From positions 41,802-105,801 of the forward strand of contig NZ_CANMAA010000013.1 of assembly GCF_947495735.1 (NCBI RefSeq): a stretch of DNA of 64,000 bases, given 5' to 3'. The translations under genes and the position numbers were made by a program. Shown one piece after another: positions 32,791-40,484 of the stretch; position 1 is the first letter of the stretch, and every line of letters begins with the position of its first letter. The notes under the pieces are model-generated. The model was not told where the DNA came from, ran no database searches, and saw only the letters and a program-made list of their open reading frames with translations. The stretch is from an uncultured Pseudokineococcus sp. Lineage in GTDB: Bacteria; Actinomycetota; Actinomycetes; Actinomycetales; Quadrisphaeraceae.

Positions 32791-33939
32791 GTGCGCAGAG
32801 CCTCGAGACGGCGGGGCCCCGCGGCCGAGCCGCCCCCGGGCGCGCCTCGCCCGCGCGCCGACCGCGTCCTGGACGGGCTCGGCGCCGCCGTCGTCGTGGT
32901 CCTCGGCCTCGGCGCCCTCCTCACGCTGGCCCCCGCCGCGGCGGGCCTGTCCATGACCTCGCCGTGGGCGCAGCTGGTGACGCTGCGGTCGCTGACGGGC
33001 GCCGCGTGCCTGGCGCTGGCCCCCCTGCTCGCGCTCGTGGCCCTCCTGGTGCAGCGGCGCCGCCGCCGGACGGCGCGCGGACGGCCGCGGTGGCTGCTCG
33101 GGCTGGTGGGGTGCCTGCTGGTCACCGGGCTGGGGCACGCCGCGGTGCTCGCCGTCCGCGCTGCCGCGCCGGGGGCCGCGCCCGCGGCGACGGCCGGGCC
33201 GACGAGCGCCGCGGGACCGGGCGACCTGGTCGTGACGACCCTCAACGTCGGCCCCCGCGGCGTCGCCGCCGACGAGGTGGTCGCGCTCGCGCTGCGCCGG
33301 GGGTCCGGGGTCCTGGCCCTCTCCGAGACCCCCGCCGAGCTCGCGCAGGAGGTGGCCGACGGCCTCGGCCGCGCCGGCCGACCCGTCCAGCTGCTGTCGA
33401 CCGAGCCCTCGGAGGTCCCCGGCGACCTGCTGGAGCCGCGCCTGTCGGGCTTCCTGCTCCCGTTCGTCCGACCGGCCACGCACCTGCTCGTCTCCACCGA
33501 CCTCGGGCGCTACGAGGCGTCGCCGGCTCCGCCCCTGCGCGGGGGCGCGGTCGTGGCGCGCCCCGCGGACGGCGACGGCCCGGCGCTCGCGGCCGTGCAC
33601 ACCCTCCCGGCCGTGCCCGGGCTGTTCGCCATGGACGAGTGGCGCGCCGAGACCGCCGCGGCGGTCGCGCTGTGCGCTCAGCTGCCGGGCGGGGTCGTGG
33701 CGGGCGACCTCAACGCCACCGCCGACCACGCCGTCGTGCAGCGCTCCGGGTGCACCCCCGCGGCGACGGCCGGGGCCTCCGCGCCCGGCACGTGGCCGGC
33801 GTCGCTGCCCCCGGCCCTGGCGGCGCCGATCGACCACGTGCTGGCCGACGAGGAGGCCTGGCGCGCCGTCACCGCGGTGCTCGACGACGTCGGCGGCAGC
33901 GACCACCGGGCCCTCACCGCCGTGCTCCGCCCCCGCTGA
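32791..33939 (+). CDS. Membrane-anchored endonuclease/exonuclease/phosphatase-fold protein
   Basis: A 382-residue protein. Three hydrophobic N-terminal helices (AAVVVVLGLGALLTLAPAAA, LTGAACLALAPLLALVALL, WLLGLVGCLLVTGLGHAAVL) precede an EEP-fold domain from about residue 145: VVTTLNVGP, LALSETPAEL, GGVVAGDLNATADHAVVQ and DDVGGSDHRALTAVL contain the Asn, Glu, Asp/Asn and SDH active-site residues of this fold. Family members are metal-dependent phosphoesterases. GTG 32791 follows the terminator directly; no clear SD. Confidence 0.8.
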   Translation: MRRASRRRGPAAEPPPGAPRPRADRVLDGLGAAVVVVLGLGALLTLAPAAAGLSMTSPWAQLVTLRSLTGAACLALAPLLALVALLVQRRRRRTARGRPRWLLGLVGCLLVTGLGHAAVLAVRAAAPGAAPAATAGPTSAAGPGDLVVTTLNVGPRGVAADEVVALALRRGSGVLALSETPAELAQEVADGLGRAGRPVQLLSTEPSEVPGDLLEPRLSGFLLPFVRPATHLLVSTDLGRYEASPAPPLRGGAVVARPADGDGPALAAVHTLPAVPGLFAMDEWRAETAAAVALCAQLPGGVVAGDLNATADHAVVQRSGCTPAATAGASAPGTWPASLPPALAAPIDHVLADEEAWRAVTAVLDDVGGSDHRALTAVLRPR

Positions 33940-34005
33940 CGCGCCGCGCCCGTCCGTCCGTCCGAGAGCGATCAGGCGACGACTCGCCCGTGTGGGGGCG
34001 CGGGG

Positions 34006-34821
34006 TCAGCGCGCAGCGACCCCCGAGCCCGCGGGGGCGGCGCCGCCCGCCAGCCCGTCCAGGGCGTCGACGTCGAGGCGCGTCAACAGCTGCGCGCCGC
34101 CGTCGACCGCGAGGACGTGACGGGTGGTGCCGAGTCCCTCCATGACGCGGGACAGCGGCAGCGAGGACGTCGCCGAGCGGGTCACGACCTGGCCGTAGCC
34201 GAGGTGGCGGAGCGAGGCCCCGACGTGGCCGGCCAGGGCGCGGCCGATGCCGCGGGCCTGCCACGCGTCCTCGACGAGGACGCCCATCTCGGTCGTGAAG
34301 TCCGCGCTCGGCCGCTCGCCGACGTGCGCGGTGGCGACCGCCACGACGTGGCGCGGCGCCGACATGACCACCAGCACCAGGGGCTCGCGCAGCATCTCGG
34401 TGAGGGCGGTCAGCGACGGCGCGCGACCACCGCTGCGGTAGCGCTGCAGCAGCGTGGTGCCCGTGCAGCGGCCGTGCAGCGCCGCCAGGGCGGGCAGGTC
34501 GGCGGCGACGGCACCGCGCACCACCAGCCGCGCCGGCGCCGTCTCGGCCCCCCTGCGCGCCGACAGGCCCGCGAGGACGTCGAGCGGGGTGTCCTCGCCC
34601 AGCGCGGCGGGCGAGAGGCCGGGGCCCGTGGGCTGCAGGTGCCAGGGGCGGCGGGCCAGCGCGAGGCCGTCCTCGACCGGCAGGGGCGCGGGAGCGGTGC
34701 GGCGAGGGGTCGCGCGGCTGCGGCGGGTGCGGCCCGCCCCGGCGGGGTGGGTCCCCTGGGCGAGGGTGCGAGCGGCGCGGCGGTCGGCGCTCAGGGCGGG
34801 GGTGACGGTCATGGCGCTCAC
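34006..34821 (-). CDS. Pat-like GNAT acetyltransferase
   Basis: A 271-residue protein. After a Pro/Arg-rich N-terminal ~110 residues, the GNAT domain has TLLQRYRSGGRAPSLTALTEML, resembling the YxRFF element of the Pat lysine acetyltransferase family. Next come VAVATAHVGERPSADFTTEMGVLVEDAWQARGIGRALAGHVGASL, the acetyl-CoA loop Q-A-R-G-I-G, and GLGTTRHVL at the end. Pat enzymes acetylate acyl-CoA synthetases, and mycobacterial ones carry a cAMP domain, which is absent here. GTG 34821 has AGGAGG five bases upstream. A CRP-like site lies about 85 bases before the start. Confidence 0.7.
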   Translation of the reverse strand: MSAMTVTPALSADRRAARTLAQGTHPAGAGRTRRSRATPRRTAPAPLPVEDGLALARRPWHLQPTGPGLSPAALGEDTPLDVLAGLSARRGAETAPARLVVRGAVAADLPALAALHGRCTGTTLLQRYRSGGRAPSLTALTEMLREPLVLVVMSAPRHVVAVATAHVGERPSADFTTEMGVLVEDAWQARGIGRALAGHVGASLRHLGYGQVVTRSATSSLPLSRVMEGLGTTRHVLAVDGGAQLLTRLDVDALDGLAGGAAPAGSGVAAR

Positions 34822-34905
34822 GGGGTCCTCCTGCGGTCCTGCCGGTCTGACGTCGTGGACAGTGCACGAGCCGTGTCTCCCGGCGGTGACGCCGTGTTTC
34901 CGGTG

Positions 34906-34921
34906 TGTGACGCGGGTCACC
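34906..34921. promoter_or_regulatory. CRP/GlxR-like binding site
   Basis: TGTGACGCGGGTCACC matches TGTGA-N6-TCACA at 9 of 10 defined positions. It lies about 85 bases upstream of the Pat-like gene. cAMP control of this acetyltransferase is an inference. Confidence 0.45.
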
Positions 34922-35005
34922 CCGCCCCGCTCCGCTCCGCTCCGCACCCTCCGACCGCCGCCTCCCGGACGCCCCGTCCGACCGCCCCGCCGTCGCCAGT
35001 CGGCC

Positions 35006-35033
35006 GCCGACCGCCGACCGCCGACCGCCGACC
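35006..35033. repeat. Four tandem copies of GCCGACC
   Basis: Four perfect 7-base copies ending just before the EcfT stop. A shorter GCTCC iteration lies nearby at about 34927-34940. Confidence 0.9.
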
Positions 35034-35036
35034 GCC

Positions 35037-35927
35037 TCAGCCCAGGACCGGCGCCCAGGTGCCGGCGACGACGGCCGTCGCCGTGGCGAGGCCCGCCACG
35101 GCCGTGCAGACGGCGACGACGCCGGCGTCCCGGGGCGCGAGGGTGCTCGCGCGCGCCCACGTGCGCCCGGCGCCGGGCACGCCGAAGCCGCGCGCCTCCA
35201 TGGCCAGGGCCAGGCGCATCGCGCGGCGAAGGGCGATGACGAGCAGCGCCAGCACCTGCCCGGCCACGACCCGGGTGCCGGCCAGCGGCCCGCCGGCGTC
35301 GCCCAGCCCCCGGGCGCGGCGGGCCAGCGCGAGCGTCCGCCACTCCGCGACCAGCAGCCCGACGAGGCGCAGCCCGGCGAGGCCGCCGAGCACGAAGCGG
35401 TGCGGCAGGTGCAGCCGCTGCGCGAGCCCGTCGGCGAGGTCGGTGGGGTCGGTGGCCACCAGCAGCGCGACGCCGGGGATCCCGACCGCGAGCACGCGCA
35501 GCGTGATGGCGACGCCGAGGCCCAGCGAGCCCTCGGTGACCGTCAGCGGCCCGGCGCCGAGCAGCACCTCCCCCGAGTCCCGGCCGATCACGGTCGTCAC
35601 CAGCCCCGCCGGGACGCTGGCCACGAGCACCGGCAGCAGCCGCACGAGCAGGGTCCGGGGGGCGAGCCCGACCAGCGGCAGCAGGCACAGCTCGAGCGCG
35701 AGCGCGACGCCCGCGCTGACGACGTCCACCGTCAGCAGCAGTGCGACGGCGATGACGAGGCCGCCCAGCAGGGTCGCCAGCGGGTTGGCGCGCGTCAGCG
35801 GCGTCGACCGGACGTCGCCGGCGAGGCCGCCCAGCGTCGAGGTCCCCCGCGTCGAGGCGCTCGGCGTCCCCGCCCCGGTCGGGGCCCCACCGGTCGTCCC
35901 CCGCCCGCTCGCCGCGCCCGCGCTCAC
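35037..35927 (-). CDS. ykoC: ECF transporter transmembrane component T (YkoC-like)
   Basis: A 296-residue protein with about five hydrophobic segments, beginning with a low-complexity Thr/Gly-rich stretch. The coupling-helix motif RARGLGDAG (about residue 212) is followed by a second ALAMEARGFGVPGA; these two AxARG motifs are the EcfT signature and contact the two ATPase halves. GTG 35927 overlaps the ATPase stop (GTGA). Third gene of the TPP-riboswitch-controlled YkoE-YkoD-YkoC operon, so it forms the membrane scaffold of a thiamine or HMP uptake system. Confidence 0.88.
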   Translation of the reverse strand: MSAGAASGRGTTGGAPTGAGTPSASTRGTSTLGGLAGDVRSTPLTRANPLATLLGGLVIAVALLLTVDVVSAGVALALELCLLPLVGLAPRTLLVRLLPVLVASVPAGLVTTVIGRDSGEVLLGAGPLTVTEGSLGLGVAITLRVLAVGIPGVALLVATDPTDLADGLAQRLHLPHRFVLGGLAGLRLVGLLVAEWRTLALARRARGLGDAGGPLAGTRVVAGQVLALLVIALRRAMRLALAMEARGFGVPGAGRTWARASTLAPRDAGVVAVCTAVAGLATATAVVAGTWAPVLG

Positions 35928-37564
35928 CGTCTCCCCCGCCAGCGGGCGAGGCCGCGCGGCGGCGGCGGGTCGCCGCGGGGCGCCAGCGGCACCGCGGGGT
36001 CGGGCGGCTCGAGGTGGTGGGTGCGGGCGCCGAGGGCCTCGACGAGGTCGGCGTCGTGCGTGACGGCGAGCAGCGCGGCCCCGCCGTCGACGAGCTCGCG
36101 GAGCAGCTCCACGAGCTCGGCCCACGTGAGCGCGTCCTGGCCGAAGGTCGGCTCGTCGAGGACGACGGCGCGGGGCCCGGTGGCGAGCGCGGTGGCCACC
36201 GAGAGCCGGCGCTTCTCCCCGCCCGAGAGCGTGAAGGGGTGCGCCCGCGCGAGCGCGGTGAGCCGCAGCCGCTCCAGCAGCTCGGCGGTGCGGCGGCGGA
36301 CCTCCTCCTCGGGGCGCCCGAGCAGCCGGGGCCCGTGCGAGAGCTCGTCCTCGACGGTGGCGGCCACCAGCTGGTGCTCCGGGTCCTGGAACACCGTGCC
36401 GACGCGCCGCAGCAGGTCGCGCGAGCGCCAGCGCCACGGCGAGGGCCCGAGGCCGTCGGCGAGCGCGCCGGTGGCCACGACCGCGCCGCCGACGGGCTCC
36501 AGCAGGCCGGCCAGCGTGAGGGCCAGCGTCGTCTTGCCCGCCCCGTTGGCGCCGGTCAGGGCGGTGCAGGACGCCGCGGGCAGGACGAGGTCGGCCGAGC
36601 GGACCGCGACGGGACCTCCCGGTCGCGCGCAGGCGAGCTCCCGCGCCGCCAGCAGGTCCTCCCCCGGGGTCGGGGCTCGCCAGGCCGGGACCAGCGGGCG
36701 GGTGCGGAAGCGCGGCGGGACCCAGACCCCCCGCGCCGCCAGGTCGTCCCCGTGCGCCGCGAGCACCTGCTCCGGCGGCCCGTCGGCCACGACCGCAGCG
36801 CCGTCCCCGCCCTCGTCCCCCGGGCGCCCGAGCACGACGACGCGGTCGACGACGTCGGCCCACACGGCCACCCGGTGCTCGACGACGACGAGCGTCGCCC
36901 CGGTCGCGTCCAGCGCGCGGACGACGGCGTCGCGCACCTCCACCACGCCGGCGGGGTCGAGGTTGGCGGTCGGCTCGTCGAGCAGCACCAGGCCCGGGCG
37001 CATGGCGAGCACGCCGGCCAGGGCCAGGCGCTGCTTCTGCCCGCCCGACAGCGCGGCGGTCGGGTGGTCGAGCGGCACGTCCAGGCCGACGGCGTCCAGG
37101 GCGGCGCGCACCCGCGGCCAGATCTCCTCGCGGGGCACCTCGAGGTTCTCGGGGCCGAAGGCGACGTCGTCCCCGACGCGCGCGAGCACGACCTGGCTCT
37201 CCGGGTCCTGGAGCACGAGGCCGGCGCGCCCCCGGCGCGCACCGGCCGGGGCGCCGCCGACCAGCAGCTCGCCCGCCGACTCGCCGTCCTCGGCGTCGCC
37301 CTCGGGCAGGACGCCGACCAGCCCGGCCAGCAGCGTCGACTTCCCCGACCCGGAGGGGCCGAGCAGCAGCACGCGCTCGCCCGGCTCGACCTCGAGGTCC
37401 AGCCCGGCGACCGCCTGCGCCCGCCGGCCGCCGTGGCGCCAGGACCAGCCCCGCGCGAGCACGCCGACGGGTGGGGCGCCGGACGGAGAACCGGCGCCCG
37501 CCCGGTCCCCGCCGCCCCGGGACGCGCGCGCGGGCGCCCGCCGGGCCGGAGGACGGGCGGGCAC
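35924..37564 (-). CDS. ykoD: ECF transporter ATPase with two fused ABC domains (YkoD-like)
   Basis: The 546-residue chain carries two complete ABC domains. Domain 1 has Walker [16 protein letters not shown]-loop VLQDPESQVV, signature LSGGQKQRLALAG and Walker B VLLDEPTANLDP. Domain 2 has TGANGAGKTTLALT, VFQDPEHQLV, LSGGEKRRLSVATAL and VVLDEPTFGQD. One chain therefore replaces the EcfA/EcfA' pair. The Q-D-P-E-x-Q motifs are characteristic of ECF ATPases. It starts at GTG 37564, five bases after the YkoE stop. Confidence 0.92.
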   Translation of the reverse strand: MPARPPARRAPARASRGGGDRAGAGSPSGAPPVGVLARGWSWRHGGRRAQAVAGLDLEVEPGERVLLLGPSGSGKSTLLAGLVGVLPEGDAEDGESAGELLVGGAPAGARRGRAGLVLQDPESQVVLARVGDDVAFGPENLEVPREEIWPRVRAALDAVGLDVPLDHPTAALSGGQKQRLALAGVLAMRPGLVLLDEPTANLDPAGVVEVRDAVVRALDATGATLVVVEHRVAVWADVVDRVVVLGRPGDEGGDGAAVVADGPPEQVLAAHGDDLAARGVWVPPRFRTRPLVPAWRAPTPGEDLLAARELACARPGGPVAVRSADLVLPAASCTALTGANGAGKTTLALTLAGLLEPVGGAVVATGALADGLGPSPWRWRSRDLLRRVGTVFQDPEHQLVAATVEDELSHGPRLLGRPEEEVRRRTAELLERLRLTALARAHPFTLSGGEKRRLSVATALATGPRAVVLDEPTFGQDALTWAELVELLRELVDGGAALLAVTHDADLVEALGARTHHLEPPDPAVPLAPRGDPPPPRGLARWRGRR

Positions 37565-37569
37565 CGCGC

Positions 37570-38190
37570 TCAGACCCGCTCGCCGGAGCGGCCCGAGGCG
37601 AAGCCCGACAGGGCTCCGGTGCGTGCGAGCGCGCGCACGACGAGGTGGGCGAGCAGGCCGGCGAGCACGATCCCCGAGGGGACGGAGAAGAGGACGTAGA
37701 GGAGCTTGTAGCCGGACTCCCACGCCGGGTAGTAGAACGTCGTGTCCATCAGGCCCACGGCCAGGCCCGCGCAGGCGCCCGAGAGCAGAGCCGCGGGAAG
37801 GCCCCAGCGCCGGTAGCCGAGGACGGCGAACCCGAGCTCGGCCGCCAGACCCTGCACGACGGCCCAGACCAGCACGGGCACGCCCCACTCCGTGCCGATC
37901 AGCATGGACGTCAGGCCAGCGAGGACCTCGGCGAACAGGGCCGCCCCCGGGCGGCGCACGACCAGGCCCCCGAGGAGGGCGGGGAACAGGAACCCGCCGT
38001 TGAGGACGGCCGAGAGCGGCGCGAGGAAGGCGAGTCCCTCGGCCAGCGGCCGGTACGCGATGCCGAAGGCCCACAGGGCGACGCCGGCGGCCACGCCGAC
38101 GACGGCGCAGACGACGATGTCGACGACCCGCCAGTGGGTGCGGCTGCGGCCGGCGGCGCCGGTCGGGGTGGTGCGCGAGGTGCTGGTCAT
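37570..38190 (-). CDS. ykoE: ECF transporter substrate-binding component (YkoE-like)
   Basis: A 206-residue integral membrane S component with about six helices: VVDIVVCAVVGVAAGVALW, FLAPLSAVLNGGFLFPALLGG, MLIGTEWGVPVLVWAVVQG. The segments match the YkoE family, which binds hydroxymethylpyrimidine or thiamine. Tryptophans in TEWG and YYPAWESGYKLLY lie where the ligand aromatic stack is usual. ATG 38190 has a GGGAGGAG SD. A TPP riboswitch about 65 bases upstream supports the thiamine-precursor role. Confidence 0.9.
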   Translation of the reverse strand: MTSTSRTTPTGAAGRSRTHWRVVDIVVCAVVGVAAGVALWAFGIAYRPLAEGLAFLAPLSAVLNGGFLFPALLGGLVVRRPGAALFAEVLAGLTSMLIGTEWGVPVLVWAVVQGLAAELGFAVLGYRRWGLPAALLSGACAGLAVGLMDTTFYYPAWESGYKLLYVLFSVPSGIVLAGLLAHLVVRALARTGALSGFASGRSGERV

Positions 38191-38254
38191 GGTGGTGCTC
38201 CTCCCGTGCGGTGCACGAGGGGGACCGCGTCCGCACGCGCGGACGTGGACGAGC

Positions 38255-38342
38255 CCGACTCCCTACGCCGGTGCGAGCCGGGTCAGGTTCGAGGGTCTGC
38301 GGCTGTCGCCGCACTCTCAGCGCCCCACGGCGCTCCCCTGTC
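38255..38342 (-). promoter_or_regulatory. TPP (THI-box) riboswitch
   Basis: On the reverse strand the conserved blocks occur in order: GGGGAGC (38338-38332), CGCTGAGAG, GACCCTCGAACCTGA, and GGCGTAGGGAG ending at 38259. These match the TPP-aptamer consensus (GGGG...GCTGAGA...ACCCTTTGAACCTGATCTGG...CGTAGGGA). It controls the YkoEDC operon. A GTCCGC-ACGC-GCGGAC hairpin at 38229-38244 downstream is a possible expression-platform element. Confidence 0.93.
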
Positions 38343-38427
38343 GTTCGCGGGGAGCCTAGACCGGGTGCCGGCCGGGCTCGACGGGACCCGGGTCGAGGAC
38401 CCGGACCGACGAGGACGACGGAGGGGC

Positions 38428-39537
38428 TCAGCCCGCCCCGGGCGCGGCGGCCGCCGCGGTGGCCACCGCAGCGGCCAGGACGTCGACGTGCACGAGCCCG
38501 ACGGCCCGCCCGTCGGCCGCCGTGACGACCAGGGGGGCGAAGCGGTCCCGCGCGGGGCGCGCCATCGCCCGGGTCAGCGCCTCGTGGGGGGCGGTGCGCA
38601 GTCCCAGGGCGGTGACCGGGTGGCGCGAGGCGAGCCCGTCGGGCAGCGGCGCGCCCACCGACACCGGGCGGCCGCGGTCGTCGACCTCGAGGTCGTCGGC
38701 CCCGGGCGCGCGCACCAGCCCCGCCAGGCCGGCGCCGGGCTCGGCCGAGCGCCGCAGCTCCCGCACCACCGCGAGGTCGGGCTGCGGCCACGCCGTCGCC
38801 GGGCGGCCGAGGAGGTACCCCTGGGCCAGCGGCACCCCGAGCCGGGTCGCCGCGGCCAGCTGGTCGCGGGTCTCGACGCCCTCGAGGCAGACCCAGGCGT
38901 CGAGGGTGTCGGCCATGTCGCCGACCGCGCGCACCGTCGCCTCGACCGCCGGGTCGACGCCGAGCCGGGCGACGAGGTGGCGGTCCAGCTTGACGAAGGA
39001 CGGCCTGACCTCGAGCACCCGCGAGAGGCCGGCCCAGGCCGCCCCGACGTCGTCGAGGGCGACGAGCGCGCCGGCTGCGCGCAGGGCGTCGAGCGCGGCG
39101 ATCACCGCCCCGTGGTCGTCCGGCCACCGCTCCTCCAGGACCTCGACGACGAGTCCGCCGAGGTCTCCCCAGGCCAGCAGCTCCGCGAGCACCCCCGGGG
39201 CGACGAGCGCCCTGGCGTCGACGTTGACCGTCAGGAAGGTGTTCGGCGGGAGCCCCGCCAGCAGGGGGCGGGCGGTCCGCAGGGCCAGGACGTGCAGGGT
39301 CTCCAGGAGGCAGGGCTCCTGCGCGGCGACGGCGAAGAGCGGGGCCGGACCGACCCCCAGGTGGGGCGCCGGGCGCGCGAGGACCTCGTACCCGGCGACG
39401 ACCGCGCGCTCGAGGTCCACCAGCGGCTGCACCGCGCAGCCCAGCAGGTCGGGACGGGCGAGCACCGCGGCCAGCGCGCCGGAGGCCGAGACCGGGGCCG
39501 GGGCGGGGGATGGCGGAGCGGCGCTCGCGGGCGTCAT
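38428..39537 (-). CDS. EAL-domain (c-di-GMP phosphodiesterase-like) protein with a C-terminal CBS-like module
   Basis: The 369-residue protein has the EAL fold at about residues 30-250: QPLVDLERAVVAGYEVLARP (EVL in place of EAL), VNVDARAL with the Asn, VVEVLEERW with Glu, ALDDVGAAWAGLSRV with the paired Asp, FVKLDRHLV with Lys, CLEGVETRDQL and AQGYLLGRP. Nearly all catalytic residues are present, so it may be an active phosphodiesterase. The last ~75 residues (HPVTALGLRTAPHEALTRAM, PLVVTAADGRAVGLVHV) look like half a CBS pair. No GGDEF domain. Its ATG overlaps the stop of the DUF1059 gene. Confidence 0.82.
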   Translation of the reverse strand: MTPASAAPPSPAPAPVSASGALAAVLARPDLLGCAVQPLVDLERAVVAGYEVLARPAPHLGVGPAPLFAVAAQEPCLLETLHVLALRTARPLLAGLPPNTFLTVNVDARALVAPGVLAELLAWGDLGGLVVEVLEERWPDDHGAVIAALDALRAAGALVALDDVGAAWAGLSRVLEVRPSFVKLDRHLVARLGVDPAVEATVRAVGDMADTLDAWVCLEGVETRDQLAAATRLGVPLAQGYLLGRPATAWPQPDLAVVRELRRSAEPGAGLAGLVRAPGADDLEVDDRGRPVSVGAPLPDGLASRHPVTALGLRTAPHEALTRAMARPARDRFAPLVVTAADGRAVGLVHVDVLAAAVATAAAAAPGAG

Positions 39538-39704
39538 GTCGAGCGCACCTGCGCCCTGACGGCGGACAGCGCGGCGTCGTCGAGCTCGGTGCCGTGGTCG
39601 GCGCGCGCGTGCTCCCCGACGGCGCGCAGCAGCTCCTGCTCGTCGCCGGCCTCGAGCTCCCTCGTGCACCCGGGGACGACGTCTCCGCAGCGGAACACCT
39701 TCAT
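39534..39704 (-). CDS. DUF1059-like small protein
   Basis: A 56-residue protein from ATG 39704: MKVFRCGDVVPGCTRE, then AGDEQELLRAVGEHARADHG. The early Cys in RCGDVVPGC, the DEQELLRAVGEHA helix and the following AxxHG are the DUF1059 signature. GGGGGAGGAG lies in front as SD. The stop shares ATGA with the EAL start, so the two are translated together. The function is unknown. A metal or redox role for the two Cys and His is only inference. Confidence 0.72.
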   Translation of the reverse strand: MKVFRCGDVVPGCTRELEAGDEQELLRAVGEHARADHGTELDDAALSAVRAQVRST

Positions 39705-39921
39705 GCGAGCTCCTCCCCCTGCGCCGCGGCGGGTGCCGCTGCGGCGCGCTCACCGCCCCCGGCCGTCGACCGCGGACGAGCCACTCGACCGCCGGACCGC
39801 GGTCTGCGCAGATCGTCCCCCGAGGCACGGACGTCTGGCTACTCCGGGTCAGCGCAGGGGACCCTCCGTCATGCGCCCCCCGCGCTTGCCCCCCCGACAC
39901 GGCGACGGCAGGCTGTCGTCC

Positions 39922-40200
39922 ATGGGAGACGCCATCTGGAAGCTGGTCGGGTCGGGCGGTGCCATCGCCTCGGGGCTCCTCGCCAACAGGGTCCTGACCG
40001 CGGTGTGGCGCACGGCCGTCGGGAACGAGCCGCCCGTCAACCCCGAGTCGGACGAGACCTCGTGGGGCGAGGCCATCGCGTGGGCGGTCGTGTCCGGCGC
40101 GGTGATCGGCGCCGGCAGGCTGGTCTTCCGCCGCAACGCGGCGCTGTACTTCCGCAAGGTCACGGGCCACTTCCCGGGCAACCTCGAGAGCGCTCACTGA
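39922..40200 (+). CDS. DUF4235-like membrane protein
   Basis: A 92-residue protein starting MGDAIWKLVGSGGAIASG. Two hydrophobic helices (GGAIASGLLANRVLTAVW and AIAWAVVSGAVIGAGRLVF) flank a short loop, PPVNPESDETSWGEA. The tail RNAALYFRKVTGHFPG is typical of DUF4235. Actinobacterial members are uncharacterised. CAGGCT lies seven bases before the ATG and no SD is seen, so it is probably leaderless. A 48-residue membrane ORF follows four bases later. Confidence 0.78.
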   Translation: MGDAIWKLVGSGGAIASGLLANRVLTAVWRTAVGNEPPVNPESDETSWGEAIAWAVVSGAVIGAGRLVFRRNAALYFRKVTGHFPGNLESAH

Positions 40201-40204
40201 CGTC

Positions 40205-40351
40205 GTGGTCCTGCGCTCGCTGCGCGACCCCGACGGCGGCCCGGCGCGAGGGGTGCGCGTGCTGGCGCTCCTGCTCGTGCTGGGCCTCGTCGCGGCCCTG
40301 ATCCCCGCACTCATCCCCGCGCTCCGGGGCCTGCTCGACCTCGTGACCTGA
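40205..40351 (+). CDS. 48-residue hydrophobic small protein
   Basis: GTG 40205 to TGA 40349-40351: a charged head (VVLRSLRDPDGGPARGV) and one hydrophobic helix (LALLLVLGLVAALIPALIPA). The start is four bases after the DUF4235 stop. It has no recognised family. Coding is supported by G/C third-position usage and close spacing only. Confidence 0.4.
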   Translation: MVLRSLRDPDGGPARGVRVLALLLVLGLVAALIPALIPALRGLLDLVT

Positions 40352-40360
40352 CATCTGCTC

Positions 40361-40376
40361 TCCGCCGATCGGCGGA
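40361..40376. promoter_or_regulatory. Perfect 16-base palindrome upstream of the surface-protein operon
   Basis: TCCGCCGATCGGCGGA followed by GGATATCC (40374-40381), another palindrome. It lies about 110 bases before the SipW-type protein start and is a candidate operator. Confidence 0.45.
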
Positions 40377-40438
40377 TATCCATCTTTCAACGACCACACC
40401 CCTGCTCCCCGCGTGCCGAGACCTCCTCGGACGGCGCC

Positions 40439-40459
40439 CTCGGGGGAGAGTCCCCCGAG
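40439..40459 (+). promoter_or_regulatory. Leader hairpin before the SipW-type protein gene
   Basis: CTCGGGGGA-GAG-TCCCCCGAG, a 9-base stem with a 3-base loop, 26 bases before the ATG at 40485. It could be a leader control element or mRNA stabiliser, or it could terminate upstream readthrough. Confidence 0.4.
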
Positions 40460-40484
40460 CCGTCACCACGGGGGATTCACTGCT

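Noticed and set aside
31552..33906. Several reverse frames antisense to formaldehyde dehydrogenase and the EEP protein
   Set aside because: No domain pattern; the forward frames contain complete family signatures.
34927..35033. GCTCC and GCCGACC iterations considered as a CRISPR or origin
   Set aside because: Units of 5-7 bases with no spacers; simple tandem repeats only.
40386..40395. Second copy of the TTCAACGACC motif of the chemotaxis promoter upstream of the SipW operon
   Set aside because: The first nine bases match, but no -10 element lies 15 bases downstream, so a shared sigma factor is not supported.
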